Source of the DNA: Glandiceps talaboti
Lineage: Eukaryota; Hemichordata; Enteropneusta; Spengelidae
DNA length: 64,000 nt
Assembly: GCF_964340395.1 (NCBI RefSeq)
Contig: NC_135571.1
Location: 6,432,453-6,496,452 of the forward strand
Reading direction: 5' to 3'
The position numbers and the translations under genes were made by a program. Below are positions 1-11,739 of this stretch, in pieces. The notes below the pieces were generated by a model. It did not search any database, was not told the DNA's origin, and saw only the letters and a list, made by a program, of their open reading frames with translations. Every line of letters starts with the position of its first letter. Positions within the stretch are counted from its first letter, which is position 1.

Positions 1-59
1 GGGATTGCAGCTGCACTTTCATTATAATTTTATTTTTTACATGGACAGCAATATAATGC

Positions 60-230
60 TCAAGATTCTATCCCAGGTTCTCACATAGTGTTATATCTTA
101 TCAGTGATGCAATACCGATTACGGGGGATCATTCCCTTGTTGTGGACCAACTTTTTCTATGGCTCTGCCATAAACTGTTTTTCATAATTAATTATAAAGT
201 TTAAACCTAATCTAAACTTAAGAAGTAGCT
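60..230 (+). repeat. Dispersed repeat, copy 1 of a pair
   Basis: This stretch aligns by eye with 56975-57125 in the same orientation. Shared blocks in order are TCCCAGGTTC, TATCTTATCAGTG, GACCAA followed by CTTTTTCTA-like sequence, CTGTTTTTC and CCTAATC. The two copies differ by many substitutions and small indels, so the family is old. No coding capacity or terminal repeat is visible. The element class is unknown. Confidence 0.6.
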
Positions 231-320
231 ATAGATTAGCTTGGAACCCTCACCTATTTCATTAGTTTGTAGTCAAAACATATAAGGTAAATGTGTAAAA
301 ATGTGAGGGCATTATTGACT

Positions 321-351
321 GGGGTGGGGATTGGGGTGGGTGGGGAAGGGG
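321..351 (+). other. G-quadruplex-type G-run cluster
   Basis: Six runs of three or four Gs separated by 1-3 bases, beginning GGGGTGGGGATTGGGG. This satisfies the usual four-run quadruplex pattern in an otherwise AT-rich region. Any role is unknown. Confidence 0.7.
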
Positions 352-379
352 TGTGTGTCAATTGGCAGTAGTTCCCCTA

Positions 380-1110
380 GTCATTATGTAATATGCCTGA
401 AAGTGCAAGCATTATTCTAAGAGTAAATGCATGCAAGAGTCTTTCTGGGTGCAATGTAATATCTAAGTCTAAAAGTGAAATAAGTAATAAAGTCTTAGGG
501 TAAATGGAGTACTGGTCTTTCTGGGTGCAATAGTGTGTTGTCTAAGATCATTATTCAATGTCTTGTCTAAAATAGTCTAGTTCCTGACAGGGGGACCCCG
601 TATTGCATACTACGATGTACTTCATCACGATCCCAGTCTAGTCAAGGCCCTGATGAAAGGCGTTATGGTTCAACCCCATGGTGAGTGAAGCGTGAATGCC
701 GTATGTCAGTAGCAATCCATGGGCTGTCGTCATCGCTCATTAATATTCATTTGCTACAGCTGTTTTGACGATGTCCAATGTCCAACCCGGACTCCACCGC
801 CATTTCATTTAAACTAAAATCACGTGAGATGCAACAACATAATCATGTTTATATGAACGTTGTAGGAGCTAGGGAAGTCTGGGCAATCGTCAGGACCATG
901 ACTAGACTGGGATAGTGATGACGTACATTGTAGTACGTAATACGGTCCCTGTCAGGAACTAGACTATGTCTAAAAGTGATCACAAACACAATGCGACTAT
1001 GTAACATATTAGTATAGCATGAGAGATACAAATGCATCCGAGAATCTTTCTGGGTGCAATAGTGTGTGTCCAAGGGCATTATGTGATAGCTAGTCTAAAA
1101 ATAAAAGTTG
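380..1110 (+). repeat. Short tandem repeat units interrupted by an inverted-repeat element
   Basis: The phrase CTTTCTGGGTGCAAT occurs at about 441, 517 and 1046. Each occurrence is followed by a GTCTAAAA-type block. The first two lie 76 bp apart. The third is displaced by the 394-bp element at 573-966 plus its target duplication. The host sequence was therefore a small degenerate tandem repeat before the element inserted. Confidence 0.6.
573..966. mobile_element. MITE with ~80-bp terminal inverted repeats and 9-bp target duplication
   Basis: The ends TAGTCTAGTTCCTGACAGGG and its reverse complement delimit a 394-bp element. The arms stay alignable for about 80 bp (573-653 against 886-966), with a second internal TCTAGTCA block. 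A perfect 9-bp direct repeat, TGTCTAAAA, flanks it at 564-572 and 967-975. A paralogous unit at about 470-480 shows the uninterrupted target. There is no transposase frame, so it is non-autonomous. Nine-bp duplications with long inverted repeats are typical of Mutator-like elements, but that assignment is inference. Confidence 0.85.
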
Positions 1111-1604
1111 AAGAAATATGACGAGTATACAAATGTACATAATGCATGTCAATGAATATCTTCCACTGATTGGTCAAATCAACTGGTCATTAGACATGTA
1201 GCTTCATGAACTTTACAAACTAAATCTACAGACACTCAGCTTAATTGGACGAATTACGTGGAGTAGGCAGAACATAATACGTATTTTCTGACCTTTTTTT
1301 GGTGCAATCAAACCATCTTTAGAGAGTTCCAACTACTAATGATGGCTGTTTAGTTTGAACTTTTGGATTTTTGTATAAAAGTAACATCGTTACGATAGAA
1401 AGGTCAGGAAAGCTTCAAATTGACGTACACTGATTGCGATTAGGTTAGTTCAACATAGGCTTAAAAACATTCCTTGTAATTGTGCATACTTAGCTAGGAT
1501 ATGAAATCAACCATTTTTACTCTCAGACTGGGATTTCAAATTTGCAAAGGCAGACTACACACATAAATTTTCTGGACTTCATCAAAACTGTGATTTATTT
1601 ATGT

Positions 1605-1870
1605 GGAATTTTGCTCTTCACTTTTAAAGATATTGATGACTGAAGTATTTTACACTTTACCTGAAAGATGATAACAGTAACAATTTTTAATATCAGAGAA
1701 AATACATTTTTGGTACTTATTCCTCAAAAAATGTGATTTACTTTTTGCATTTGACTTTTAAAGATATTGATGACTGAAGTATAAAGCAATTTATCCTAAA
1801 TGATATCAGTTTAACTTAATTCTTAATACTAGATACTATATATTTGGTATTTACATTGACTTGTTATTCC
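1605..1870 (+). repeat. Two-copy tandem duplication, 134-bp period
   Basis: The block CTTTTAAAGATATTGATGAC begins at 1621 and again at 1755, with similar sequence before and after each. The copies are diverged outside this core. Confidence 0.7.
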
Positions 1871-1941
1871 ACAGAGCCAAAAGTTAAATTCCCACTCTGC
1901 ACCACATAACCCCTGCACACAGGCTGTTCACATACATAAAT

Positions 1942-2515
1942 AGGTTCTATTTTCAGGATGTAATATTTATCACCTCGGTTCACTTCCAATAACAATATCA
2001 TATAATTAATACACATCCTGTTATTTAGCTGACAAGATTCCTTTCAAGTTCTGCGGAGACATGGGTTATATTTTCAGAATGTAATATTTATTACCTTGGT
2101 CACTTCCAATAACAAAATCATATAATTATGTATCCTGTTATTTAGCTGACAAGCTTCATCTCAAGTTCTGTGGAGACATGGGTTATATTTTCAGGATGTA
2201 ATATTTATCACCTTGGTTCACTTCCAATAACACTATCATATAATATGCATCCTGTTATTTAGCTGACAAGCTTCATCTCAAGTTCTGTTTAGACATGGGT
2301 TCTATTTTCAGAATGTAATATTTATCACCTTGGTTCACTTCCAATAACAAAATCATATAATTATGTACCCTGTTATTTAGCTGACAACATTCCTTTCAAG
2401 TTCTGTAGAGACATGGGTTCTATTTTTAGGATGTCACCTTGGTCACTTCCAATAACAATATCATATAATATGCATCATGTTATTTAGCTGACAACAACAT
2501 TGACTTCTCTCAAGT
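1942..2515 (+). repeat. Minisatellite, ~119-bp unit, about five copies
   Basis: Each unit carries in order TTTTCAGRATGTAATATTTA, CACTTCCAATAACAA, CATATAAT, CCTGTTATTTAGCTGACAA, CAAGTTCTG and AGACATGGGT. Units start near 1946, 2066, 2185, 2300 and 2417. The last has lost part of the ATATTTATCACC block. The copies are closely similar, so the expansion is fairly recent. Confidence 0.9.
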
Positions 2516-2519
2516 TCTA

Positions 2520-4630
2520 ATGAAGAATAAGTGTTTAGGCAATGTTGCTGCTCAACCTGCACCATTTTTCACCTGCAAACGCTAACAGACCATACAAACC
2601 GGCTCAGTTTTATTTACCAAATTGAATGCAGTCTTTTCTATTAATAATGTGAAAAATCAATGTAAGATATGTTGCGTTCTGTAGAGTTCTGTATACATAT
2701 AGACTAATGACTAAATCATAAACATTACATTGATTTTTTCAAATCATTCACTTCTTGATTAAGTCAGACCTGATAACAAACAGAGTAATCAATGCACAGT
2801 TAGTTGGCTAAGATATGGGTCCTTATTGCTATTGATAGAATACAATAGTTCCTCCTAAAAATAGATACAATAATTATTAGTTTATTTGTAGGAATCATGG
2901 TGCAGATCTGAAGCAGCAAAATCATTTTGATCTCACAAGATTTAGCTTCGATTTGAATACAGCACACATGAGAAATTACTACGTTTGTCGGCTAAAATGG
3001 GACATCGTTAACAATCTCTGTACAAGGTCATATAGCAAACTATCTGAATGATACATCTCCTGAGGTTTAACTGTTCCCATGGTTACAGTAATTCAGTTTG
3101 TTGACGAGAGCAAGCAATGAGGTGACCAGTCAGGTCATCTAGGGTCCATTCGATGATTTCTCTAAAACTACAATCATGCTTTTGTCTCAAGGCTTAAACA
3201 TTTATTCAAGTATCTTGATAAAATGAAATTGGGAGTCACCTTACAGAAAACTGATCATTTCAAACATACACAAACAGCTTTTTCTTTTAGACGTGATTGA
3301 ACAACGGTAACATGATATTGACTTGTACCCTAAGACATTCTTTTATATTTAATGTAGAATGTACCAGGTCCTTGAGAAATATTCCCCTGAAAATCAAATT
3401 TCTTAAAATCTCTCAAAACTTTCGCAATTGTCATATATATATATAAATGTTTATCCTTTTGAAAACACTAAAATAAATTTTCAGATATTTTCAAGGAAGT
3501 GAAAAAGGTTTCATTTTCCCAAAAATAACACAGTATTTGACAACCATATTGGATTTCTAAAAATGCATAGCTTCAGATTTGTATCATTTTGACCTCTATT
3601 TGAAAAATTTGTGTGGTGACCCCTGATTTTTTTTCTTGATTTTAACTGAAAAATTTATTTAATTTTAGTTTATACCAAATATTTTCCGGCCCGGAAAGTT
3701 TCTAATGTATCAAATATTTTCTGTAAGCCTGGAGAGTTCATTCCACTTTACATGCATCACTAGTCTTATAACTCATCCAGAGGATGTATGTAATTTCAGA
3801 ACATAATGAAATGGCAGCACAGGAATTTGCCAGGATGTTTGCATGTAGTCAAATACATGCAAAAGTGTGGTTACCTTTGCCATCCAATGATATGAAGACT
3901 AACTAATTGATATGCATAATTTTTCCATTTACAATCCTTTATTAACATTAGCAAGCACATGTTCAAAGCTTCAGTCTAGTTCAAGTCAGGATTTCATTTT
4001 TCTTGAACTGTAACAGCAAAAGTATAAGATTTTCCTTCAGCGATGCAAACTATGTGAATTATTCTCATGAGGCTGTAAATGTCTCAATTTCATCAATTTG
4101 ACTCGGCTCATGTCCCAGAAGACACATGGAACGAAGAGTTAACCAATTTCATTAAGTTTTCTAGCAAGAAATAATTTGTTTAGCAGGGTTATTCCTCATG
4201 TATGTACAAAATGTACATGTAGTCTACCTTTTCAGCATGTTAAAAGTTAGCAATGTCATCTGACATTGAAACTATAATGTGATTTATCAGATATCAGCCC
4301 TAAAGAGTAAATGAAACCGTGTCATACGACACTTGCTTACAGCATTAATTCAGTTGAAATGCAGACAGAATCATGATATCTTGCCTTTGTATTAATGTTC
4401 ATTTCTTGCAGCACTGAACTATCAGATGTCATGGTTTAGGTGTCCTGTCTACTGAAACATTTAGTTCTTCTTTTTTCTTAGATTTTTTTTTTATCAACAG
4501 AACAAATTTAGGTGAAATTTGAAATGCAAGACAGACTTATATAATTATTTTAGTACTATTGTTCAATTATTAAATGTTTTTGAAGAATTTGATATCTCAA
4601 TATAACTCCTCACTCTGTCTGTTTAGTCTG
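2520..4630. other. Mostly unassigned sequence with one dispersed repeat
   Basis: No gene is visible. About 3545-3660 matches 41570-41665 in the same orientation: GGTGACCCCTGATTTTT, then a variable base run, then GATTTTAACT, with weaker similarity upstream. The rest is AT-rich sequence without clear repeats or exon signals. Confidence 0.5.
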
Positions 4631-4633
4631 CTT

Positions 4634-4987
4634 TAGTCTAGTTCCTACACAAAACGAGTTACGATTACGACAGTCATTTCCACTCAGTACATCTAGTCAA
4701 AGTCTTACTTTAGCACAGAAATCTTTGCTACCCCGACAGCGTTCAGCATTTTTAGTCAAAACAGCTCCATTGTAATTGAATATTAATGAGCAATTGTCTG
4801 AAGGAAGTAGATCATTTACAACTGCCTGTCAATTTGTGATGGATTACTACTAACTAACATGTGGCATTTACCGTTCACCCAGCATTGGGTTTAACCAGAT
4901 TTATGGTAAAATGTTCAACTTTGACTAGACGAAGTGAGTGGAGATGATCGTAGTAATTGTAACTCATAATGTATAGGAACTAGACTA
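4634..4987. mobile_element. MITE, same family as 573-966, inner part inverted
   Basis: The ends TAGTCTAGTTCCTA and TAGGAACTAGACTA enclose 354 bp. The ~70-bp inverted arms are roughly 80% alike by eye and finish with CTAGTCAAAGT. The inner block GTCAAAACAGCT followed by GAATATTAATGAGC matches the reverse complement of the inner block of the element at 573-966. The flanks share GTCTGCT (4626-4632 and 4990-4996), an imperfect target duplication. No coding frame. Confidence 0.8.
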
Positions 4988-4989
4988 CT

Positions 4990-6225
4990 GTCTGCTGTAC
5001 AGTTTCATCTTTCTTTTCTTCAACTTTTGATTTTTTCTTCCTAAACAAGTTCAGATGGACTTAATCACTTGCTGGTCATGCAAATGTTAAATTCTTACTG
5101 TGTTTGAAGTATAGCATCTCAGTATAACTCTTCCTGTCCACTGAAATGTCCATATTTTTTATCCTCAAAGTTAGACTTTTTTTACCAGACAGAATAGTAT
5201 CAGGTGATACATATAGTGACATTCAATTCTTATTAATAACATTTTCTGGACAATTGGTTATCTTTGCATAATCTCCCTGTCCATACACTGAAATGTTTTA
5301 GCGTTTCCTTTTCACAAAATGAGATTTTTTACCAGTAGAACATGAGTAGATAATCGGAATTTGAAATGCAGACATTGTATGATATATCACTTTTTGCTAA
5401 CTCTCAATGCAGACAGCATTGTTTGAAGTCTTCCCAAGTAAGTCAAAATTTTGATAAATAGTACTAACATGCTCAAAGCCATGTACTTCAAAATCTTAGA
5501 ATGGTATAATTGACCCACTTACTGCCCTTAAAACATCTTAAAGGATCTGATATAGATTCATTAACTTACTTCTCTGATGAAAAATACTTCCTGTTCAGAC
5601 AAAAATCTGTTGAATTCGTTGAGCACTTTGTCTACATTATCCCATGATTAACACAATTTTTGAAATTTGGACAGAGATTGACCTAATTATTGCTCTTTGC
5701 AGTACTTAAAAGGTCTGAGTTTCTAATTTGCGGATTCAAATTAAATTCTAGGTAAGAAAAACAGTTGTTGGGTAGGACATATAGAAAAACTTTGATAAGT
5801 TTTTGATTGTGAAGGCACATTCTTCCTTCAATACACATACATGCACTTCAGTGACAACATCTCAAGATTTCTATAATGTCGTATTTGAAATAATCTGAAG
5901 TCATCTCAGAGCACTTTTTGTTTGCAAGAGATGGATGACAAATAGTTTTTAATGTTTACATTCCTTAAGATAAAGTGTTTGCTACTTAGTCTGTGTCAAT
6001 TGATCACACTCATGATACAAAAAACATGAAATTTATCATTCTCACAAAACGATTTATACAAATAAATATATCATGTGAAAGCTGAGATGCACCGTTGAAA
6101 CTCATCTAGCGGAATAAAAATGGTAATGGCTCTGCAGCACAACTGATCTGTTTGAATGAAGAAATCCTGTGTTCTTATTACCATCAAAAAGCGAATAATA
6201 ACATTTCAAGTTTCCATGACTATTT
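4990..6225. other. No feature recognised
   Basis: AT-rich, non-repetitive as far as can be seen. No open frame or splice-flanked frame stood out. Confidence 0.4.
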
Positions 6226-6228
6226 GAT

Positions 6229-6500
6229 AGGCCATTCCAGACTGCAAACAGGAAATTGAGAATACAGCGCCCTCACTCAAATAGGGGGTATCACCACCAC
6301 ATAATACCATTTCTTTAAAGCTTTGTCCCGTAAAGTTTGTATTCTGTACAAGTGTAAATCAGGGATGTTGTTCGTATTGTTCAGACATCGAAGAAAGCAG
6401 CAGTACTTTATGATTAACTGAGTAACCTATACCATGTATACCCCCAAGGTACACACAGACAGGAAGTAGAGCACCACCATGGCAAATTTTGGAAAGGCCT
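6229..6500 (+). mobile_element. Short dispersed element with AGGCC-type ends, copy 1
   Basis: It aligns with 52871-53106 in the same orientation. Shared blocks are GACTGCAAACAGGAAATTGA, GAATACAGCGCCCT, GTTCAGACATCG, CCATGTATACCCCCAAG, ACACACAGACAGGAAGTAGA and GCCACCATGG or a close variant. The ends AGGCCATTCCA and TGGAAAGGCCT are short inverted repeats. The copies differ by indels, and no coding frame is present. It is probably a non-autonomous DNA element; no clear target duplication was found. Confidence 0.75.
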
Positions 6501-6504
6501 GTTG

Positions 6505-6655
6505 TATAATCATGATGGTTTATAGTTGTTATGGTTGATTGTTATTGTTGCTAAGGCTTTCAGTAATGATACTAAAATCACAATGGTTTATTGTTGCTAT
6601 GGATACTGTTTTGGTTGCTAAGGATTTTTAGTAATGGCACTATTACTAATTCCAC
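6505..6655 (+). repeat. Two-copy tandem repeat, ~83 bp, with GTTGCTAAGG motif
   Basis: Two units share ATGGTTTAT, GTTGCTAAGG and AGTAATG. The GTTGCTATGG and GTTGCTAAGG words recur in the dispersed repeat at 36290-37150, so the two may be distantly related. Confidence 0.5.
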
Positions 6656-7394
6656 ACACTTTTATTCTCAAATACACAACTGAAAATATCTCTTTTTATC
6701 TTACGATGTCACAGATTCATTTGGGAGAATTTAGAATTTCTTGAAAATCATGTGAATATCTGCTTTGAAATAAACTTTTATTTGTGTTTCCCAAGTTCTG
6801 ATGAGCACTGCATGAGACCCTCCAGACATGCGCACATGACACTGGTGATTGCTGTGTTTAAAACATCTACACCCAACAGTAGAATTGAGACATTTGTCAA
6901 ATTGAAATGTACTTTTTGATCTTTGACTTACATTTACCTACAGCGATGAACTCCGACAGAAATGAAAAGCACTTTAAAATGCAATTATCAAGGTGACATT
7001 TTCATACCTAGTGGTGATTTTATAGGCCGACATCCTTGTGTATACTGAGCACTAATTGCTAATCACACTTGGTGAAAGAGTGTAGACTTCAATCTTGATA
7101 CTTCAATCCACAAGGGTTGAAACAACAACCAGGATTATTCTGTTTTAGATCATCAATCAATGTAGCATTTTAAGTGGATGTCGTCTCCTGACATGTTCAC
7201 TATTCATTTACTTTTAAACATATTCACTACAGGACAGTCAGTTAGTCAGCTATTCAATTTCACGTTGACTACATTGTCACATCTTTAGAAAAGTGATCAC
7301 TGAAATGACAATACAAATCAAGTATAATGTATACTTTTTAACATGAATCCTGAAACTATTATGTTGTCATCATAGCACTACATAAATTATATTC

Positions 7395-7560
7395 CCCTTG
7401 GCACAGACCTATGTGTAAATCTACCTGAGTTCCCCTGTCATTTCACCAGGGTTCCCCACCCTCCACTGCCCCTAAAATTATGTATTGGGAACAATACCAC
7501 TTTTACCATATTACCCCTTTCTGTTACCATGGTTCCCAAACCACAGCCAAAACACCATCA
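7395..7560 (+). repeat. Dispersed repeat of the CAGGGTTCCC family
   Basis: It matches 43285-43470: TAAATCTACC, CCAGGGTTCCC, then TTTTACC, a CCCCTTTCTGTTACC-like block and GGTTCCC near the end. The same words make up the tandem array at 25880-26325. This copy has decayed ends. Confidence 0.55.
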
Positions 7561-7789
7561 CTGATAGGAAACCACTAATGCAAGAACCTGGATTTGAAAC
7601 CCTGACCTTTAAGTTTAAGAAATGCTTGTATTCAAACTGATGGCAAGTTTTACCTTAACTTTTGATGTCAGGAACTTGGATTGCTCTTATTTCATTCATT
7701 GTAACTCAATAAAAATGTAACATACATGTAATCGTATTTATGCCTTAAATTGATGTCGTGAACACCATGTGTCATTAAGGGGTATGGAC

Positions 7790-10120
7790 AGGATGAACTA
7801 GTGTAAATCAGAGGACGCCTGCTTGACATGTTTCTTTGTCTATCAATAAATCACATCAAAGATCATAGATTGGGTATCAATTGAGATGGACTAAATGAAT
7901 TAGTATGAATAGGTAAAGTATTTGCAATCAGACGTTTTTTGTGACATGTTTCTCTCAACAATGATATATTTATCACATCGGAACTAGCTATCAAGATGAT
8001 TTGGGCACTGTAAATTAGTAGTGAAAATATTTGATTTATGATAATATAGAATATGTGACCTTTTTTTTCTTTTCATACTTATAAATGATCATGACATTTA
8101 GATACTTGTCTTTTTAAGACTATAAGCCTGACTTACTATTGTGCAATATGACAGCAGCTCGTGATGCATGAATGCATACCCGGGGTATTGCTTGCAGTGT
8201 TCTCTGTGGCTGTACTTTCATAAGAGTAGTGAGTGAAAGTGCAGCTGAAAACGCTGCAAGCATGAGTGCACATACCCCTGAGTACCAACACTGGCAGTCA
8301 CATGACATTGAGTTCTGTCATTATTAATATGTACAAATGACATGTATGTTTAACTGAATCAGCAAATTTCCATAAAACTACCATACTGCATGACCATACA
8401 CTTCCATGTATGACAAACAGTTGTGCCCTCATTTGCATACAGTTATGCAATGTTTTCACTACAGCACTGCAAGTGGTTATTATGATAATAACATGAAAAT
8501 ATTAATTCACTTCACAATAAATCTAGAAATCTGAAAACTAGATGTCAAGACAATTGGGCTTGATGAATTATTGTGTAATCTTGAGAATTATTTGGAAATT
8601 GATGGTTATGATATAAGACATGCGACCCTTGTTTCTCTCAGTAGTAACAAATCACATTCTGAGCTAAGCTACTCAAGGTGATTAGGAACTATTGTGTGAT
8701 TTTGAGATGTATTGGGAAAGTACGTGATGTATCATATTTGGATTGACGGAAATAGCTATTAAAAAGATTGAACTCCACGAACTATATTCTGTTGAGAAGT
8801 ATTTGGAAAGCAATAAATAATAGATAAAACATGTGCCACTTGTTTCTCTCCATAGTAATAAATACTGTTCAGACACTTACCTATCAAGATGACTGAGTGT
8901 GATGAACTACATGTATTGTGTAATTTTGCGAAGTACTTGGAGAGTGATCAATCATATTTAGATCCACACAAACTAGCTAAGAAGACTGAATGTGAATTAC
9001 ATATGTTGAGAAGTATTTGGAAAGTGATAATTATGATCATAATACAAACATGTGACTTTTGTTTCTCTTTGTAGTATTAAATGACATTCAGATACTTGCC
9101 TATCAAGATGGCCAAGTTTGGCAAACTACTTTGTAATATTGAAAATATTTGAAAATGATGAATCACACTCGGATCTGCGGAAACTAGCTATTAAGAAGAT
9201 TGAACTGAAAGCTAGGAAGTATTTGGCAGGAATACAAAAAAAACCATGTGTCCTTTGTTTCCCGCCATACTTATAAATGACATTCAGAAATGTACCTATC
9301 AGGACAATCGAGATTGACGAACTATTGTGTAACGTTGACAAGTACTTGAAAAATGATAAATCACATTCGGATGTGCGGAAACTACAAGTAGCTATAAAGA
9401 TGATTGAACTCAATGATGTATGTTAGGAAGCATTTTGCACGTAATAACTATAGATAATACAAAACATGTGCACTTTGTTTCTCTCAGTAGTAATAAATTA
9501 CGTCTACAAACTTAGTACATATTAAGACAACTAAGTTTGACAAACTATTGTGTAATTTTTAAAAGTGATAAAGTGCTTTCAGATATGCGGAAACTAGCTA
9601 TTAATTTGACGATCAAACTCACTGAAGTATGTTGGAAAGTGATAAATATGATAATACAAAACGTGTGCCCATACGTTCATAAACTTATCTATCAAGATGA
9701 CTGAGTTTGGTGAACTATTGTGTCGTATTTGAAAAGTGATAAATTATATTTGGATCTGCAGAAACTAAATGAACTATGTTGAGATGTGATAGCTATGATA
9801 ATATGAGACATTAAGCGATCTTTTTCTCTCTTGCAGTAACAAAAAATGCCATTGATATAACAGAGTTTGACAAACAATGTTGAGAAGTATTTGAAAAGTG
9901 GTAAGTCACATTCGGATCTGTGGAATATAGCTATTTAAGATGATTAGCTGAAATGAACTATGTTGAGACGTGATAAGTATGATAATAGCGACCTTGTTCT
10001 CTGCAGTAATAAATGACATTCAGAAACTTGCCTATCGAACAATGTTAAAAAGTATTTGAAAAGTGATTATTATGATAATATGAGACATGTGACCTCTGTA
10101 CACTTGACAATAAATCACTT
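7790..10120 (+). repeat. Degenerate tandem array, unit ~205 bp
   Basis: Repeating blocks in order are TTTCTCTCAGTAGTAATAAAT, ACATTCAGA, CTTGCCTATCAAGATGACTG, GATGAACTATTGTGTAATTT, GAGAAGTATTTGGAAAGTG, AACTAGCTATTAAGAAGATT and ATGATAATAC. About nine units can be followed. The clearest lie from 8590 to 9700. Units before 8480 are badly decayed. A hairpin element at about 8150-8290 interrupts the array. Stops occur in every frame, so it is not coding. Confidence 0.85.
8150..8292. mobile_element. Hairpin (foldback) element inside the array
   Basis: The left part holds GCTTGCAGTGTT, then GGCTGTACTTTCA. The right part holds TGAAAGTGCAGCTG, then ACGCTGCAAGCATG. The arms of about 35 bp pair with a few mismatches. 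The same design, with similar words, occurs at 61045-61165, and the 5' edge of the window (5-25) carries a matching half arm. It is therefore a dispersed foldback family. Confidence 0.7.
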
Positions 10121-10199
10121 CCAAAGGTCGGATGAGCCAGCTAGTGAGACTAAGAGTAGTAATTGATATTTGATGATTGTGAGACACCATGTCTACAGC

Positions 10200-11660
10200 A
10201 ATGGATCACTATCAAGTAGACAACGTATCAAGTTTGATGGGTCTGATGAGTTATAATGTGAACACGTAGAAATTTGACGACTGAATAATTTCACCTTAAG
10301 CACATTTTGTTAGATAATAAATAAATATGCAAGGATGGTATGTCGATACTGATGGACTTGATAACTACTATCTTTAATATGCAGATGAACGATCAAGTTT
10401 TATGACTCACATGAGATAACATTTGAGAGTTTAAATAATTTCTCGACACCTTAAGCATCTTTTCTTAGATAATATGCAAAGATGGACTTGATAATTACTG
10501 TGTTTAATATGCAGATGAAATATTGTGTTGTGCAGATGAAATGATCAAGTTTTATGGGTCAGATGAGTTAATACATACAAATTTGAGAGTTTAATAATTT
10601 CTCGACACCTTAAGCATCTTTTATTAGATAATATGCAAAGATGGACTTGATAATTACTGTGTTTAATATGCAGATGGAATACTGTGTTGTGCAGATGAAA
10701 TGATCAAGTTTTATGGGTCAGATAAGTTAATGCATAGAAATTTGAGAGTTTAATAATTTCTCGAAACCTTAAGCATCTTTTCTTAGATAATATGCAATGA
10801 TGGACCTTATAATTACTGTGTTTAATATACAGATGAAATATTGTGTTGTGCAGATGAAATGATCAAGTTTTATGGGTCACATGAGTTAATACATATAACT
10901 TTGAGAGTTTAATAATTTCTCGAAACCTTAAGCATCATTTCTTGGATAATATGCAATGATGGACCTTATAATTACTGTGTTTAATATGCAGATGAAATAT
11001 TGTGTTGTGCAGATGAAATGATCAAGTTTTATGGGTCAGATAAGTTAATACATAGAAATTTGAGAGTTTAACTTCTCGACACTTTAAGCATCTTTTCTTA
11101 GATAATATGCAAAGATGGACTTGATAATTATTGTGTTTAATATCCAGATAAAATATTGTGTTGTGCAGATGAAATGATCAATTTTTATGGGTCAGATAAG
11201 TTAATACATATAACTTTGAGAGTTTAATAATTGCTTGACACTTTAAGCATCTTTTATTAGATAATATGCAATGCTGGACCTTATAATTACTGTGTTTAAT
11301 ATGCAGATGAAATATTGTGTGGTGCAGATGAAATGATCAAGTTTTATGGGTCACATGAGTTAATACATATAACTTTGAGAGTTTAATAATTTCTTGACAC
11401 CTTAAGTATCTTTTCTTAGATAATATGCAAAGATGGACTTGATAATTATTGTGTTTAATATCCAGATAAAATATTGTGTTGTGCAGATGAAATGGTCAAG
11501 TTTTATGGGTCACATGAGTTAATACATATAACTTTGAGAGTTTAATAATTTCTTGACACCTTAAGTATCTTTTCATAGATAATAAATAATGCAAGGATAG
11601 CATGTCAATAATGATGAACTCAATTGACTACATGTACTGTGTTATATAGATGAAGTAACA
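10200..11660 (+). repeat. Satellite array, 159-bp unit, about nine copies
   Basis: The word ATGATCAAGTTTTATGGGTC (with small variants) starts at 10541, 10700, 10859, 11018, 11174, 11333 and 11492. Steps are 159 bp except one of 156. Each unit also carries GAGAGTTTAATAATTTCT, CACCTTAAGCATCTTTT, TAGATAATATGCAA and AATATGCAGATGAAATATTG. Units before 10540 and after 11520 are more diverged. The regularity points to amplification by unequal exchange. Confidence 0.95.
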
Positions 11661-11739
11661 AGTTGGATGGGTCAGATGAGTTAATTTGAACTCATAGAAA
11701 TTTCAGGATTCAGCGATACCACAACACTTAAACATATTT

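Noticed and set aside
1270-1410. Inverted words CTGACCTTTTT and AAAGGTCAG
   Set aside because: Only about ten bases pair, too little for an element or stable structure.
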